64,000 bases of DNA from NCBI GenBank assembly GCA_016190055.1, contig JACPRH010000037.1:1-64000 (forward strand). Reading direction: 5' to 3'. This stretch comes from Nitrososphaerota archaeon. Its GTDB lineage: Archaea > Thermoproteota > Nitrososphaeria > Nitrososphaerales > JACPRH01. Under the pieces are notes generated by a model. The model was not told where the DNA came from. It did no database searches and saw only the letters and a list, made by a program, of their open reading frames with translations. The translations under genes and the position numbers were made by a program. Of this stretch, positions 33,145 through 42,711 are shown one piece after another. Position 1 is the first letter of the stretch, and every line of letters starts with the position of its first letter.

Positions 33145-33918
33145 TTAACGTAAAAGGTAGATGCTCTTAGAATATCGTAGCTCGAAGCCATTGTGTTGAT
33201 AGAGACTAACTGGACCGACTTCAGAAAACACTTGAAGAATAGTCGAACTGTTACCAAGAGCCTTAGATCTCTGCACAATAACCTTCAGTACAGCAGTCGC
33301 CACTCCCCTTCTACGGAACTCAGGAAGCGTCCCGACGGAATAAACTCCTCCGACACCATTCTTGGAGTAGAGCGCAGCGCATCCAGCAGGTTCACCACCC
33401 AAACTCGCCAAGAAGAGCTCGACTTCACCATGCAGAGGCAGATGCCGCGCACGCGCCGAATACTCCTTGATTTGGGGAGGAATTACCATGAATGACTCGG
33501 CGAAAATCTGAACCCACAAGTCCAGTAGGTCGCTGCCTATCCGCTGAATAACTAGGTTACTAGGTTCTGGAGCTTTGACGCCGTCAGCACCGGCAAACTC
33601 CATCACGCATAGCTGATTCCATTCTCTGAACCCGATGTCCTGCAGCGTGGCCCTCAGGTTCTTAGGATATGTGAGTGGAGAGATGAATAGGCACGGTCGA
33701 ATACCTTTAGTTTGATACTCTAAGACAACTCGGTCTAGAAGCTCAGCGACCGCTTCGGCATCGCAGTTTATGCGAGTCGCATGGTTCGGTAGAGGATCAT
33801 CATCTAACGCTTCGTTGATTAGGAGGAGCGCACACCCGAGGTCTTTGGCTTCTGACCAGAGTGAGAACCAGGAATTCTCATTCTCCTCGAACAGCTGCCA
33901 ACGCCCGTCTACAGCCAA
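33145..33918 (-). CDS. GNAT-family N-acetyltransferase
   Basis: 257 residues. The C-terminal ~110 residues show the GNAT fold: ELFLASLGGEPAGCAALYSK, the acetyl-CoA loop VYSVGTLPEFRRRGVATAVL (R-x-x-G-x-A form), and the QVFSEVGPVSLYQHNGFELR end. The N-terminal half looks like a degenerate second acetyltransferase-like domain (CLFISPLTYPKNLRATLQDI, GFREWNQLCVME). Substrate is unknown. It lies 24 bases after the CysRS gene on the same strand and may be co-transcribed with it. Confidence 0.8.
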   Translation of the reverse strand: MAVDGRWQLFEENENSWFSLWSEAKDLGCALLLINEALDDDPLPNHATRINCDAEAVAELLDRVVLEYQTKGIRPCLFISPLTYPKNLRATLQDIGFREWNQLCVMEFAGADGVKAPEPSNLVIQRIGSDLLDLWVQIFAESFMVIPPQIKEYSARARHLPLHGEVELFLASLGGEPAGCAALYSKNGVGGVYSVGTLPEFRRRGVATAVLKVIVQRSKALGNSSTILQVFSEVGPVSLYQHNGFELRYSKSIYLLR

Positions 33919-33942
33919 TCAGGTCATCAGCTCCTTCCGTCC

Positions 33943-35211
33943 TTATTCGAGACCGAGGATAGAGAGCATCCTCAGAATAATTATGAGCAGCTGTGGATCT
34001 GCTGCTGCTTCGCCGTCTTTATCGACTTTTGTTAACAGCGATATTAACGCGTCAATGGCCTTGGGCGTGTTTAGATCGTTATTGAGGGCGTGGAAGAAGA
34101 GGTCTACAAGCTTATTGTATTGGGGATTCAAGCTGCTTGAGCCCGCGGTGCCGCTTCTTCTAGGGTCGTTGAGTCGCTGTTTCAAACGGTTTACTGTGCC
34201 GTGGATTAACGCCGCTTGCTCTTCGAAGATAGGAATATCGTCCATTTTGAAGTTGAATGTCTTTCTGTAATGTTTAGAGAGCAGGTAGAGTCGGAGAGTA
34301 TCAGGGTCGCATCGGTGCAGTATATCCCTTAAAGTGATGACGTTTCCTAGAGATTTAGACATCTTCTCACCGTCTATGAGTAGGAGACCGGTGTGAACCC
34401 AGTACTTCACGAAGGGTGTTTGGCCTGTGATGGATTCGGCTTGAGCTATCTCGGCTTCATGGTGTGGGAAGATTAGCTCTACTGCGCCGCCGTGAATATC
34501 GTATTCAGTGCCTAGGTTCGGTATTGAGATTGCGGTGTCTTCGATGTGCCATCCGGGTCTGCCTTGTCCGAAACGGCTTGGGAACGAGGGTGGTGATCCC
34601 TTTTGAGTCCAGTTTCGCCACAGGATAAAGTCGCTTTGACTTCGCTTGTGAGGATCGGGATCGATGCGGCGCAACTTGATTTCGGCCGGGGTTAGGTGAG
34701 CGAGTCTGCCGTATCTGGGGAAGGTGGAGGTGTCGAAGTAGATGTCGCCACTATCAGCTCTGTAGGCGTGCCCTTTCTCTATAAGCATCTGAACTTGCTT
34801 CTCAATCTCTGCAAGGTAATCAGAGGCTCTGATGAAGGCACCTATGCTGTTAATGTGCAACGACCTCAAATCCTCGATGAAGGCATGGGTATACTTGTCG
34901 GTGAGGGTTCGATAGTCAACTCCCTCAGCCTCGGCCCGGTCGAAGACCTTGTCGTCCAAATCAGTGATGTTAACGATAAATTTGAGACGGTAGCCATGTG
35001 ACAGAAGATAGCGAGCCATCAAGTCGTATGCGAGGTAGGTGCGGGCGTGGCCAACATGAGTCCAGTCGTAGACAGTGGGGCCGCAGACGAACATCTTCAC
35101 AGTTCCTAATTCACGCGGCTGGAACTCATCCTTTCGGCCGGTCAACGTGTTATAGATCTTCAGTCTAACTCCCGCCGTTCCCTTACGGGGGGTTGGAGAC
35201 GACCTAGACAA
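33943..35211 (-). CDS. cysS: Cysteinyl-tRNA synthetase
   Basis: 422 residues, shorter than the usual ~460-480. Class I enzyme charging tRNA-Cys. Seen: VFVCGPTVYDWTHVGHARTY with the HIGH-type HVGH and the zinc Cys, GRPGWHIEDTAISI (Asp at a zinc position where bacteria have Cys, as in other archaea), YDIHGGAVELIFPHHEAEIA, and EKMSKSLGNVITLRDIL (KMSKS). The DALR helical domain follows, but the small C-terminal anticodon domain is largely missing; the protein ends RMLSILGLE. A natural short form is likely, since no frameshifted remainder is seen in the bases that follow. Confidence 0.93.
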   Translation of the reverse strand: MSRSSPTPRKGTAGVRLKIYNTLTGRKDEFQPRELGTVKMFVCGPTVYDWTHVGHARTYLAYDLMARYLLSHGYRLKFIVNITDLDDKVFDRAEAEGVDYRTLTDKYTHAFIEDLRSLHINSIGAFIRASDYLAEIEKQVQMLIEKGHAYRADSGDIYFDTSTFPRYGRLAHLTPAEIKLRRIDPDPHKRSQSDFILWRNWTQKGSPPSFPSRFGQGRPGWHIEDTAISIPNLGTEYDIHGGAVELIFPHHEAEIAQAESITGQTPFVKYWVHTGLLLIDGEKMSKSLGNVITLRDILHRCDPDTLRLYLLSKHYRKTFNFKMDDIPIFEEQAALIHGTVNRLKQRLNDPRRSGTAGSSSLNPQYNKLVDLFFHALNNDLNTPKAIDALISLLTKVDKDGEAAADPQLLIIILRMLSILGLE

Positions 35212-35688
35212 TTAATACTTTCTTAAGAGAAGAAATCTAAACTTGATGCGTGCTCATACATCGTGGAAATGTCTGACATCCATTAGAGTTAGTGTTACCT
35301 TAGAACAACCTACTGACACAGAGAGGGGAGCAAGTTAGAGGCGGTTAGAGCTAGTTCTAAGGTGTCCTACTTCATGGTAGATGCACACCCTCTCATGCAG
35401 CTCTATCTTGAACTCTTGAGTCTGCTCTGAATATTTGAATTTAGAAACATATTGCCATACAACTAGCGTTACGCTGCACTGCTGTGCTAGGCAGATTTGC
35501 AATGCTTCGAGATGCACGCACGCCTGCTGCCGACCTAGGGGGGAGGTTTATTAAGCGATGAAAGCAGCATAAGAATCAAGCTGCTGTCTTAATGGATCTG
35601 CTTGGATCAGATCTCTGGGCTTGCAGTGCTTGTTGGAACCGTTGGTTCTGCTTGCAAGATTATCCTCGGTAGTTTTTGATTGGAAGTT
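35212..35688. other. Intergenic region with three consecutive short hairpins
   Basis: No protein gene recognised. A TATA-like GTTTATTAAG lies at ~35547-35556 (plus). Downstream come AGCAGC/GCTGCT (35563-35568, 35580-35585), GATCTG/CAGATC (35595-35600, 35608-35613) and GAACC/GGTTC around 35637-35647. A small structured transcript or leader is possible but unproven. Confidence 0.25.
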
Positions 35689-35823
35689 ATGTTAGAATTG
35701 CTTGTGGTATTAGCTGGGGTATTGTTTACTGTATTGGATTGGTGGGGTTTATGCAGGGCTGGATGGTGGATTTCTTGGCTTGATTTGATCGTGGTGAAGT
35801 GTCCTTTCGGTCGTGTGTTTTGA
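35689..35823 (+). CDS. Doubtful 44-residue Trp-rich membrane peptide
   Basis: ATG to TGA with GGAAG 4 bases upstream. It reads MLELLVVLAGVLFTVLDWWG then LCRAGWWISWLDLIVVK and a short polar end: one or two hydrophobic stretches with five Trp. The DNA here (about 35650-35820) is strikingly rich in G and T on this strand, which alone produces Leu/Val/Trp/Gly codons, so the frame may be a compositional accident. Confidence 0.25.
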   Translation: MLELLVVLAGVLFTVLDWWGLCRAGWWISWLDLIVVKCPFGRVF

Positions 35824-35888
35824 AGATTTCGTAAGCGATGGAGCCGTGGTTTAGAGGCGCTACTGATAAGTGAGACCTGTATCTCGGC

Positions 35889-36218
35889 ATGGATGTGTGC
35901 CTGTTGGTCGTTGAGAAACCGGTTCAGAGCATGAGGGAGCTTAAGCGGCTAATCAAGGCCTTGGATTTGGATGAAGGTATACGTGCAGTAGGCAGTTTCA
36001 AAGCTTTACGTGGTGGAGGCTTCATCTTCATCTCCACAGTTCACACATCGTCTCCAGAGAACTACTGCATCAACATATCTGAACGGATATACGATGAAGG
36101 AGCCAAGACGTATCTTCCGGGTGGAAAGGAGGAGTTTCACTACTTCTCAGACGTGGATGAGGTCTTTAGGTTTGTGGAGAGAAATGCGGCTAAGCCGCTA
36201 CAAGCTTGGTCTTACTGA
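35889..36218 (+). CDS. Hypothetical 109-residue protein
   Basis: Family not recognised. A compact alpha/beta pattern: an N-terminal strand (VCLLVVEKPV), a helix (SMRELKRLIKALDLDEG), strands with GGGFIFISTVHTSS, a helix with CINISERIYDEGA, then EEFHYFSDVDEVFRFVERNA. No signal or membrane segment. The periodicity looks like a real soluble protein. It overlaps the convergent endonuclease III gene by 7 bases. Confidence 0.55.
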   Translation: MDVCLLVVEKPVQSMRELKRLIKALDLDEGIRAVGSFKALRGGGFIFISTVHTSSPENYCINISERIYDEGAKTYLPGGKEEFHYFSDVDEVFRFVERNAAKPLQAWSY

Positions 36219-36877
36219 TCGTGATGGTGAGGCGCAACTTTAACAGCATAGTAGGCGCAGTGCTCCTTGAGAAGACATACCCCGCATCTTGGCCCTATAG
36301 GGAGACAAATTTTCTTGCCGAACCGGATGAACAGATCATTGATGTTTAACCAGTACTTCCGGTCAACTGTCTCAGCAAGACGCACCTCAGTAGCCTCAGG
36401 TGTCCGCGTCTGAACTAGGTTAAGCCTGTTTGATATCCGGTGTACGTGAGTATCTACAGGAATAGCCGGTTCTTTGAAGCCATAGACTAAGACGCAGTTA
36501 GCTGTTTTTTGACCTACAGACGGGAGAGAAAGCAGGCTCTCCATGTCGCGTGGAACCTGGTTGTGAAAACGCTCGATTATCAGATTAGCTACCTCCTTGA
36601 TCCGCTTCGCCTTGACTGGGTAGAAGCCGACCGGCCGAATTAGTTTCTTAACCTCCTCTTCATCAGCGGTTGCTAGCTCTTCAGAGGTTCCGAACCGTTG
36701 GAAGAGCCGAGCGGCGGCCTTTTCAGTAACTTCGTCTCTAGTGCGTTGTGAGAGGATTGTAGCGATTAGAACCTTGAATGGGTCACTCTCCCATTCGGCG
36801 CTTACCTCTCCAAGAGCGGTCTTCAAGCCAGTGTATTTCTCAAGCATCTTTGCTATCTCTGAAAGAACTGTCTCCAT
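36212..36877 (-). CDS. nth: Endonuclease III (DNA glycosylase/AP lyase)
   Basis: 221 residues. It removes oxidised pyrimidines and nicks the resulting abasic site. Seen: LIATILSQRTRDEVTEKAA, the HhH LLSLPSVGQKTANCVLVYGF with the catalytic Lys, PVDTHVHRISNRLNL with the catalytic Asp, and the iron-sulphur loop CLPIGPRCGVCLLKEHC (C-x6-C-x2-C-x5-C) with all four Cys. A His-rich tail (PHHHDQ) ends it. A Met is taken as start at 36877. Confidence 0.95.
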   Translation of the reverse strand: METVLSEIAKMLEKYTGLKTALGEVSAEWESDPFKVLIATILSQRTRDEVTEKAAARLFQRFGTSEELATADEEEVKKLIRPVGFYPVKAKRIKEVANLIIERFHNQVPRDMESLLSLPSVGQKTANCVLVYGFKEPAIPVDTHVHRISNRLNLVQTRTPEATEVRLAETVDRKYWLNINDLFIRFGKKICLPIGPRCGVCLLKEHCAYYAVKVAPHHHDQ

Positions 36878-36982
36878 AGGCAGAGGCTTAACTGCCCTAA
36901 GCGCCTCCTTCTGCTCCTCTATCGTAAGTTTGCTCAGATTGCTTTAGCTCCTAGCATCTTATTTTAGAGTTAACTGTCCTAT

Positions 36983-38941
36983 TTACTTGATCTCCTTCAG
37001 CCACCGCCGAACCTCTTCGACGGCTGAAGGGTCTTCTAGAGTAGTCGTATCGCCAAGATCCTCGTTACTGAGGAGGGCGCGCATAATTCGCCGCATTATT
37101 TTGCCGCTCCGTGTCTTAGGTAGCTTATCGACTAGATATATTTCATCTGGAACCGCAATCGCGCCAATTTCTTGACGTACATGTTTCTTTAGCTCCTCCT
37201 TCAGAGCATTTGAAGGATTTACTCCTCCTCGAAGCATTACGTAAGCTGTGAGAGACTGTCCCTTGAACTCATGTGGTTTTCCAACAACAGCAACCTCGGC
37301 GACCGCCGGATGGCTGACAAGGGCACTCTCAACCTCCATGGTCCCTAAACGATGACCTGAGACGTTGATCACATCGTCAATTCGACCCATCATCCAGAAG
37401 TAGCCGTCTTGGTCCTTTTTAGCTCCGTCCCCTGTGAAGTATGCACCCGGAATCCGCTTCCAGTACGTCTGCCTATACCGTTGATGGTCACGATATATCG
37501 TTCTTAGCATTGCTGGCCACGGAGTCTTGATTACGAGGAAGCCGCCTTGATCCGGAGGCACTGGGTTCCCGTCTTTATCAACAACTTCTGCTTTTACTCC
37601 TGGAAATGGAAGGGTTGCTGAGCCGGGCTTTAAGACGGTGGTTCCGGGGAGAGGTGTTATCAGAATCATTCCGGTCTCGGTCTGCCACCACGTGTCAACA
37701 ATTGGGCATCTTTCGCCCCCTATAGTTTGATGATACCAGAGCCAAGCTGCTGGGTTGATAGGTTCACCCACAGAGCCTAAAAGGCGTAGGCTACTTAGCT
37801 TATGCTTCTTAGGCCACTCTTCACCCCATTTCATGAAGGCCCTGATAGCGGTGGGTGCAGTGTAGAAGATTGTGACAGCATATCGTTCAATCATCTCCCA
37901 CAACCGGTCAGGCTGCGGATAATCCGGCGCGCCTTCATACATTACCTGAGTGGTGCCTAGCGCAAGAGGACCGTAAACAATATAGCTGTGACCTGTAACC
38001 CAGCCTATATCGGCAGTGCACCAGTATACATCCTCATCTTTGAGGTCGAAAACCCACTTCTGAGTAGTGGCTACACCTACAAGGTAGCCACCGTTCACGT
38101 GCACTACACCCTTTGGTTTACCAGTTGTCCCCGACGTATATAGAATGAAGAGAGGGTCTTCACTGTCCAAGGGCTCCGGCTCGCAACGTAGAGGCGCATC
38201 AACCGTCAGCTCGTGCCACCAAAAGTCTCGTCCGCTTTTCATCGGCGTAAATTCGGTATCGCTCCGCTGGTAGACGACTACGCGCTCCACCGATGATGAC
38301 TCCTCAAGAGCTTCGTCGACATTTTGCTTTAATGGAATTATCTTGCCGCGCCGATAGCTGTGATTAGCTGTAACAAGTATCTTTGGCTCTGCATCTCTGA
38401 TTCGTTCCCTTAATGCTTTAGCGCTGAAACCTGCGAACACTACACTGTGAATTGCACCAATACGGGCACAGGCCAGCATAGCGACTATGAGCTCAGGAAC
38501 CATCGGCATATAGAGGGTGACGCGATCCCCCTTCTTCACATCCATCTGTTTCAAAATGTTGGCAATCTGGTTCACTTCCAGGTAGAGATCGTCGTATGTC
38601 AAAGTTCGTTTATCACCCGGCTCACCCTCCCAGAATATAGCGACCTTGTTCTTCCTCCAGGTTTTCACGTGCCGATCTAGACAGTTGTATGAGACGTTGA
38701 TCTTTCCACCAACAAACCATCGTGAGTCAGGCGGGTTCCAGTCCAACACCTTGCTCCAAGGTTTGAACCAGTCGAGCTCTTCGGCAGCCTTAGCCCAGAA
38801 ACTCTCAGTGTCTCTCAGCGCCTCTTCATAGATTTCGGGGGTCCTTATCCAAGCATTCTTGGCTAACTCCTTGGGTGGAGGGAACTTCTCCTCGACTTTC
38901 ATAAGAGAGGTTAGAATCTGAGAATCTTCTGGGCTAGGCAA
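36983..38941 (-). CDS. acs: Acetyl-CoA synthetase, AMP-forming
   Basis: 652 residues, full length. It activates acetate to acetyl-CoA via acetyl-AMP. Seen: the N-terminal [20 protein letters not shown], the P-loop [97 protein letters not shown] and the end [17 protein letters not shown]. The catalytic Lys in that end is the usual regulatory acetylation site. The start is TTG 38941 with a TATA-like CCTATATGG ~25 bases upstream; an ATG at 38902 is an alternative. It indicates acetate use or scavenging. Confidence 0.96.
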   Translation of the reverse strand: MPSPEDSQILTSLMKVEEKFPPPKELAKNAWIRTPEIYEEALRDTESFWAKAAEELDWFKPWSKVLDWNPPDSRWFVGGKINVSYNCLDRHVKTWRKNKVAIFWEGEPGDKRTLTYDDLYLEVNQIANILKQMDVKKGDRVTLYMPMVPELIVAMLACARIGAIHSVVFAGFSAKALRERIRDAEPKILVTANHSYRRGKIIPLKQNVDEALEESSSVERVVVYQRSDTEFTPMKSGRDFWWHELTVDAPLRCEPEPLDSEDPLFILYTSGTTGKPKGVVHVNGGYLVGVATTQKWVFDLKDEDVYWCTADIGWVTGHSYIVYGPLALGTTQVMYEGAPDYPQPDRLWEMIERYAVTIFYTAPTAIRAFMKWGEEWPKKHKLSSLRLLGSVGEPINPAAWLWYHQTIGGERCPIVDTWWQTETGMILITPLPGTTVLKPGSATLPFPGVKAEVVDKDGNPVPPDQGGFLVIKTPWPAMLRTIYRDHQRYRQTYWKRIPGAYFTGDGAKKDQDGYFWMMGRIDDVINVSGHRLGTMEVESALVSHPAVAEVAVVGKPHEFKGQSLTAYVMLRGGVNPSNALKEELKKHVRQEIGAIAVPDEIYLVDKLPKTRSGKIMRRIMRALLSNEDLGDTTTLEDPSAVEEVRRWLKEIK

Positions 38942-39091
38942 GACAGGTTACTTCGTCCCCATATAGGAGGTCCGCGCTTAATTACGTTATGGAAAAATCT
39001 GAGGTGTCTTCAGTAAGATTACGTCCATCTTATATAGTAATGAAGAATAATGTTAACACTTATATCAATTATACACCATCTTTACGGCGTC

Positions 39092-39742
39092 TTGATCAAG
39101 TACAATGCGGTAAAGATATTCTGGTTAGGTCACGACTGCTTCCGAATCGAGGGAAGCAGGGTAATCTACACAGACCCCTACAAACTAATGGATGGCAAGC
39201 CAGCTGATCTAATTTTAATTTCCCACGCACATTCAGATCACTTTAGCCCAGACGATATTAGGAAAATAGTGGCTAAAGATACGATCATAGCTGCCCCAGA
39301 GAACTGTAAAGAAAAGCTTCAACAACTTGGCCTGAAAAATATTAGAACGGTCAAGCAAGGTGATCAGTTAGAGGTAAGCAATATTGAAGTTAGAGCGGTT
39401 CCTATGTATAATGTTAACAAGTTTCGATCTCTCGGAGTTCCGTTTCACCCAAAAGAGTTTGGCGTAGGCTACGTCTTCAAAATGGATGAAACCACCTTTT
39501 ACCACGCTGGAGATACAGACCTGATCCCTGAGATGGAGGGGCTGAAAGTTGATGTCATGTTCACTCCAGTCAGCGGTACTTACGTGATGACGGCGGCCGA
39601 GGCATCGCAGGCAACTAGGAAGATTAAGCCGAAGCTCGCTATCCCAATGCACTACGGCTCCATTGTGGGAGATAGGAGTGACGCGGAGGAGTTCAGCCGG
39701 GATGCTGGATGTCAGGTTGAGATTCCAGATAAGGAGGACTGA
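39092..39742 (+). CDS. UPF0173-type metallo-beta-lactamase-fold hydrolase
   Basis: 216 residues from a TTG at 39092; an ATG at 39050 is in frame but sits between two TATA-like boxes (TTATATAG ~39031, TTATATCAATTATAC ~39059). Zinc-hydrolase signature ILISHAHSDHFSPDDIR (HxHxDH), YHAGDTDLIPEM (Asp bridging the metals), and IPMHYGSIVGDRSDAEEF with the last metal His. UPF0173 proteins are predicted metal-dependent hydrolases; the substrate is unknown. Monocistronic, divergent from acs. Confidence 0.85.
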   Translation: MIKYNAVKIFWLGHDCFRIEGSRVIYTDPYKLMDGKPADLILISHAHSDHFSPDDIRKIVAKDTIIAAPENCKEKLQQLGLKNIRTVKQGDQLEVSNIEVRAVPMYNVNKFRSLGVPFHPKEFGVGYVFKMDETTFYHAGDTDLIPEMEGLKVDVMFTPVSGTYVMTAAEASQATRKIKPKLAIPMHYGSIVGDRSDAEEFSRDAGCQVEIPDKED

Positions 39743-39859
39743 GGGAAGCAACTGGTAGATTGTAGACCGGTTTAACTGAGCGAGCTAAATTTGTGATAAC
39801 TGGGCATTAAATTTGTTGCACCACCCACTTAAAGAGGGCGAGTTGACGGCGGACGCTGG

Positions 39860-41026
39860 TTGAAGCCCATTGTACCGCTCTCGGCAGCAACTGTCCTGCT
39901 GTTCTTGAGCTTCTCTCTTCAACGGCCTTTTGTCCCCCTCTTCATGGAGGAGGATCTAAGAGCATCTATTACTGAAATCGGGCAGGCAGCTGCAGTTCTG
40001 GGATTGATGGGTCTCTTTACAGCGGTTCCCGCGGGACTGCTATCTGATCGAATTGGGAGGCAAATACCTGCTGCACTAGGAGCCCTAATATGGGGAGCTG
40101 CATTGGCGCTGGTAGCAGTAGCCTCGGAGCCGTCTCAGGTAATTCTAAGCTATGCGCTGGCAGGCATTGGAACAGTCCTCTTCGACGCATCGCTCACAGC
40201 CTTAGTTGGAGATATTTCACCAAAAGGGGAACTAGGTAGATCATATGGTATCTACAATGCGGCGGTGCAGGTGGGGTTTACGGTTGGTCCTGCGGCAGGA
40301 GCGGTTATCATCCTAGAATCAGGATACAGAGATGTTTTCCTCGCAGTATCTGTCCTTCCAGCTGCGGCAGCAGCGTTAATCTTGGTATCTCGCCCTCAGA
40401 ACACTGTTAGTCAGGTTACTGACGCTGTTGATCCAGTTGCGGAGCAGGTGAATATTCATCGGAACGACGCTATCTGGGCAGGCTGGGTTTCGACATTCAG
40501 CTTCGGCATGTTAGTAGCCGGGATCAGTGTCCTAGCCCCGCTGTATGCGCGTCTCAGCGGCTTCGATGATTTTTTCATCGGTGTCCTCTTTACAGTTCAA
40601 TCTGTGACTGGCGCCTTCGGACTTTTTACTTTCGCCCACAGAATCGATACCGCTAGGCACATTGGGCTTCTGACCGCAGGCGGACTTCTCTTGACAAGCT
40701 TGAGTACCGCTGGATTCGCGTTATCATCTTCATGGATATGGTTACTGCTTATGATGGGTGTCTTTGGCGTAGGCGGAGCGCTTACATTCATGAGTGCAAC
40801 TGTTGGAGTTGCTAGAGGCACAAATGTTGCAAACCGCGGTACCGCTATGGGATTTGTGAGCATGAGCCGTTACGCCGGCTTCATGTTCGGACCGTGGCTT
40901 GGTAGCATAATCGTTTCAAGCCAGTCGTCAATTGCCACAGGTTATGCAGTAGGGTTCTTCGCCCTTGCCGCTGTTTCTTTCGTCGGAACCTTGTTGATAA
41001 TACTTACCGGTCGCATCCATCGGTGA
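39860..41026 (+). CDS. Major facilitator superfamily transporter
   Basis: 388 residues, about 12 membrane segments, from a TTG at 39860. Seen: the MFS loop 2-3 signature AGLLSDRIGRQIPAALGALI, segment 5 motif VQVGFTVGPAAGAVI, a central loop (~residues 185-205), and the repeat of the loop signature in the second half in weaker form (FAHRIDTARHIGLLTAGG). It is most like drug/proton antiporter or sugar efflux MFS members; the substrate cannot be assigned. Alone on the plus strand. Confidence 0.88.
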   Translation: MKPIVPLSAATVLLFLSFSLQRPFVPLFMEEDLRASITEIGQAAAVLGLMGLFTAVPAGLLSDRIGRQIPAALGALIWGAALALVAVASEPSQVILSYALAGIGTVLFDASLTALVGDISPKGELGRSYGIYNAAVQVGFTVGPAAGAVIILESGYRDVFLAVSVLPAAAAALILVSRPQNTVSQVTDAVDPVAEQVNIHRNDAIWAGWVSTFSFGMLVAGISVLAPLYARLSGFDDFFIGVLFTVQSVTGAFGLFTFAHRIDTARHIGLLTAGGLLLTSLSTAGFALSSSWIWLLLMMGVFGVGGALTFMSATVGVARGTNVANRGTAMGFVSMSRYAGFMFGPWLGSIIVSSQSSIATGYAVGFFALAAVSFVGTLLIILTGRIHR

Positions 41027-41088
41027 GAGATAGGATCAATAGATAGGGATCAGTTGAGTCTTCATCGACTCTTTGCATTGATGTTGTC

Positions 41089-41544
41089 CTACTTAGGGGC
41101 GCGGAAGTAATCGACGATTCTGGGACGGGTCAGATAGTAAATGATAGCTCCGTCTACCAGCGCCGATGCAATAAAGGGGATTCCGCCGGAGACGGTGAAG
41201 ATGATGCTCACGATGAGACCGATAGCCGCGAAGATAATTACGACAAGCCGACCCCATTCAGTACCTTTCAGTATACCATAAGCAAATAGAAGATTCACTA
41301 CACCCACAAACAGCGCAGAAACACCGATGAGGAGAATAACGGTTTCAATGAAGCTATGAGTAAACACCTCAGGCGGCAACATCGGGTTCTGCTCAACAAG
41401 CTGGTTAGAAACGATATAATCTGCAGCTAAACCGCTCACTCCAACAGAGAAGGCACCGATAAGCAAGACGAAAATGGCGCCGATTACCATAGCTGCGCCC
41501 AAAATAGTCACGCCCAAGGGTCTCAGAGGTTTTGGAATATCCAT
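41089..41544 (-). CDS. Four-segment membrane protein (DUF2127-like)
   Basis: 151 residues. Membrane segments at about residues 12-35, 65-90, 93-112 and 115-135. The pattern PLGVTILGAAMVIGAIFVL at the start, and YGILKGTEWGRLVVIIFAAI with VDGAIIYYLTRPRIVDYF at the end, resembles small archaeal membrane proteins of the DUF2127 kind. That is a loose match. No functional residues are visible. Confidence 0.6.
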   Translation of the reverse strand: MDIPKPLRPLGVTILGAAMVIGAIFVLLIGAFSVGVSGLAADYIVSNQLVEQNPMLPPEVFTHSFIETVILLIGVSALFVGVVNLLFAYGILKGTEWGRLVVIIFAAIGLIVSIIFTVSGGIPFIASALVDGAIIYYLTRPRIVDYFRAPK

Positions 41545-41674
41545 TTCACGTTAACAGCGGGAGAACCACCGAGTGAGTATAAGTCCTCTTTGATCCGTTG
41601 CCAGCATCCAGACACTTTGAGAGAAAGATTGCTTAGCAGCAGCTATTGCCCTTTCCAGCACGGCTGGCTTACTT

Positions 41675-42331
41675 TTATGATCTAGAAGTCTTCACAACCG
41701 AGTGCAAAAGCGAATCTATCTGTTTTGAGGAGCCTACGACGATGAACGCGATAGCTAAACCAAGCAGAATACCTCCAACCACATCTAAAGGATAATGACC
41801 ACCAACATAAACCCTAGATATGCCTACAAGAGTAGCCTCTGCAGCCAAGACCAGCGATGCAGCCGTCCGCCTACTAGATCCTCTGAACATTGCCAAAGCC
41901 ACTCCAGCTCCAGCAGAGACTACTATAGCATGACCTGACGGAAATGAGAAGTCTGAACCCGCAGCTATAAGAAAATCTGAAAGAGGAATTATTGGTCGAG
42001 GCCTCGCCACAATCTCTTTAGTAACGCTGGCTACGGGTATTGAAATCAACATCGCAATGGCCATCATAACTGCAGCTCTTCTACCCGTTCTTCCTCCGAA
42101 GACAAAGATAAGCGCGGTTGCGGCTGGCCATACAAACTCTCGCCCGTACTTCGTCAAAAATATCATTGGTTGGTTGAGCGCCGAATAGTGAGAATTATTG
42201 ACTTGAAGAAACACTGACCTGTCTTGAACAATCAGAGGAGAATTATCTTGACTCATCGTAGATGAAACCAGTATAGATAGTATGATGAAGGAAACAAGAA
42301 GAGCAGTAGAAGCAACGTGATACTTGTTCAA
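41675..42331 (-). CDS. PAP2-family membrane phosphatase
   Basis: 218 residues, about six membrane segments. The three phosphatase motifs are present: KEIVARPRPI, FSFPSGHAIVVSAG and RVYVGGHYPLDVVGGILLG, supplying the Lys, Arg, two His and Asp of the active site. PAP2 enzymes dephosphorylate lipid phosphates such as polyprenyl diphosphate or phosphatidic acid at the membrane. In archaea polyprenyl-diphosphate recycling is the likelier role. An N-terminal hydrophobic segment serves as the first TM. Followed upstream by a 380-base non-coding stretch. Confidence 0.9.
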   Translation of the reverse strand: MNKYHVASTALLVSFIILSILVSSTMSQDNSPLIVQDRSVFLQVNNSHYSALNQPMIFLTKYGREFVWPAATALIFVFGGRTGRRAAVMMAIAMLISIPVASVTKEIVARPRPIIPLSDFLIAAGSDFSFPSGHAIVVSAGAGVALAMFRGSSRRTAASLVLAAEATLVGISRVYVGGHYPLDVVGGILLGLAIAFIVVGSSKQIDSLLHSVVKTSRS

Positions 42332-42545
42332 CGGCGAGTGCGTTAACGGTGGGCAACGATAATTATAACAGTAGCTGTTAAGCTCGCAACCAACCTAGCC
42401 TAAGGAAGTAGCGCATGCTGTAGAAGGCTATTCTTTCTGGGGAGCCTGTTCAACGAAGCTTGTCTTGAAGTTGATAGAACCTGGAAACAGCGGTGCACAA
42501 GCCGAAATGGACTAATCTTTATCGTAGGGTGAGAGTAATAACTAA

Positions 42546-42658
42546 ACCGCTTAGCAGATATTTTCTAACAGAATCCTGACACCAAGAAGTGGTAGGTTCA
42601 ACCTCGATGGAGAACTCAGGGTTGGCAAAAGGTAGTTAGGAAACTTACGCTAAGCGGT
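42546..42658 (+). ncRNA. Candidate structured non-coding RNA
   Basis: In a 380-base gene-free gap (42332-42711) five nested or adjacent helices are found. P1: ACCGCTTAGC 42546-42555 with GCTAAGCGGT 42649-42658 (10 bp, perfect). P2: TTTCTAAC 42562-42569 with GTTAGGAAA 42635-42643 (8 bp, one bulged G). P3: AATCCTGA 42572-42579 with TCAGGGTT 42616-42623 (8 bp, one T-G). P4: ACCA/TGGT 42581-42593. P5: AGGT/ACCT 42594-42604. A weak TATA-like CTTTATCG lies ~25 bases before P1 on the plus strand, but strand is uncertain since pairing is symmetric. It matches no RNA family I know; too small for RNase P or SRP RNA. Confidence 0.45.
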
Positions 42659-42711
42659 ATAACTGGCGATTCTTACATGCATAGTGAGAAACAGCTGTGG
42701 AGAGGGTTTGG

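Noticed and set aside
42546-42658. The same segment as an intron-containing tRNA because of GGTTCAA
   Set aside because: The GGTTCAACC is a self-pairing hairpin, not a T-loop with a 5-bp stem and following acceptor strand.
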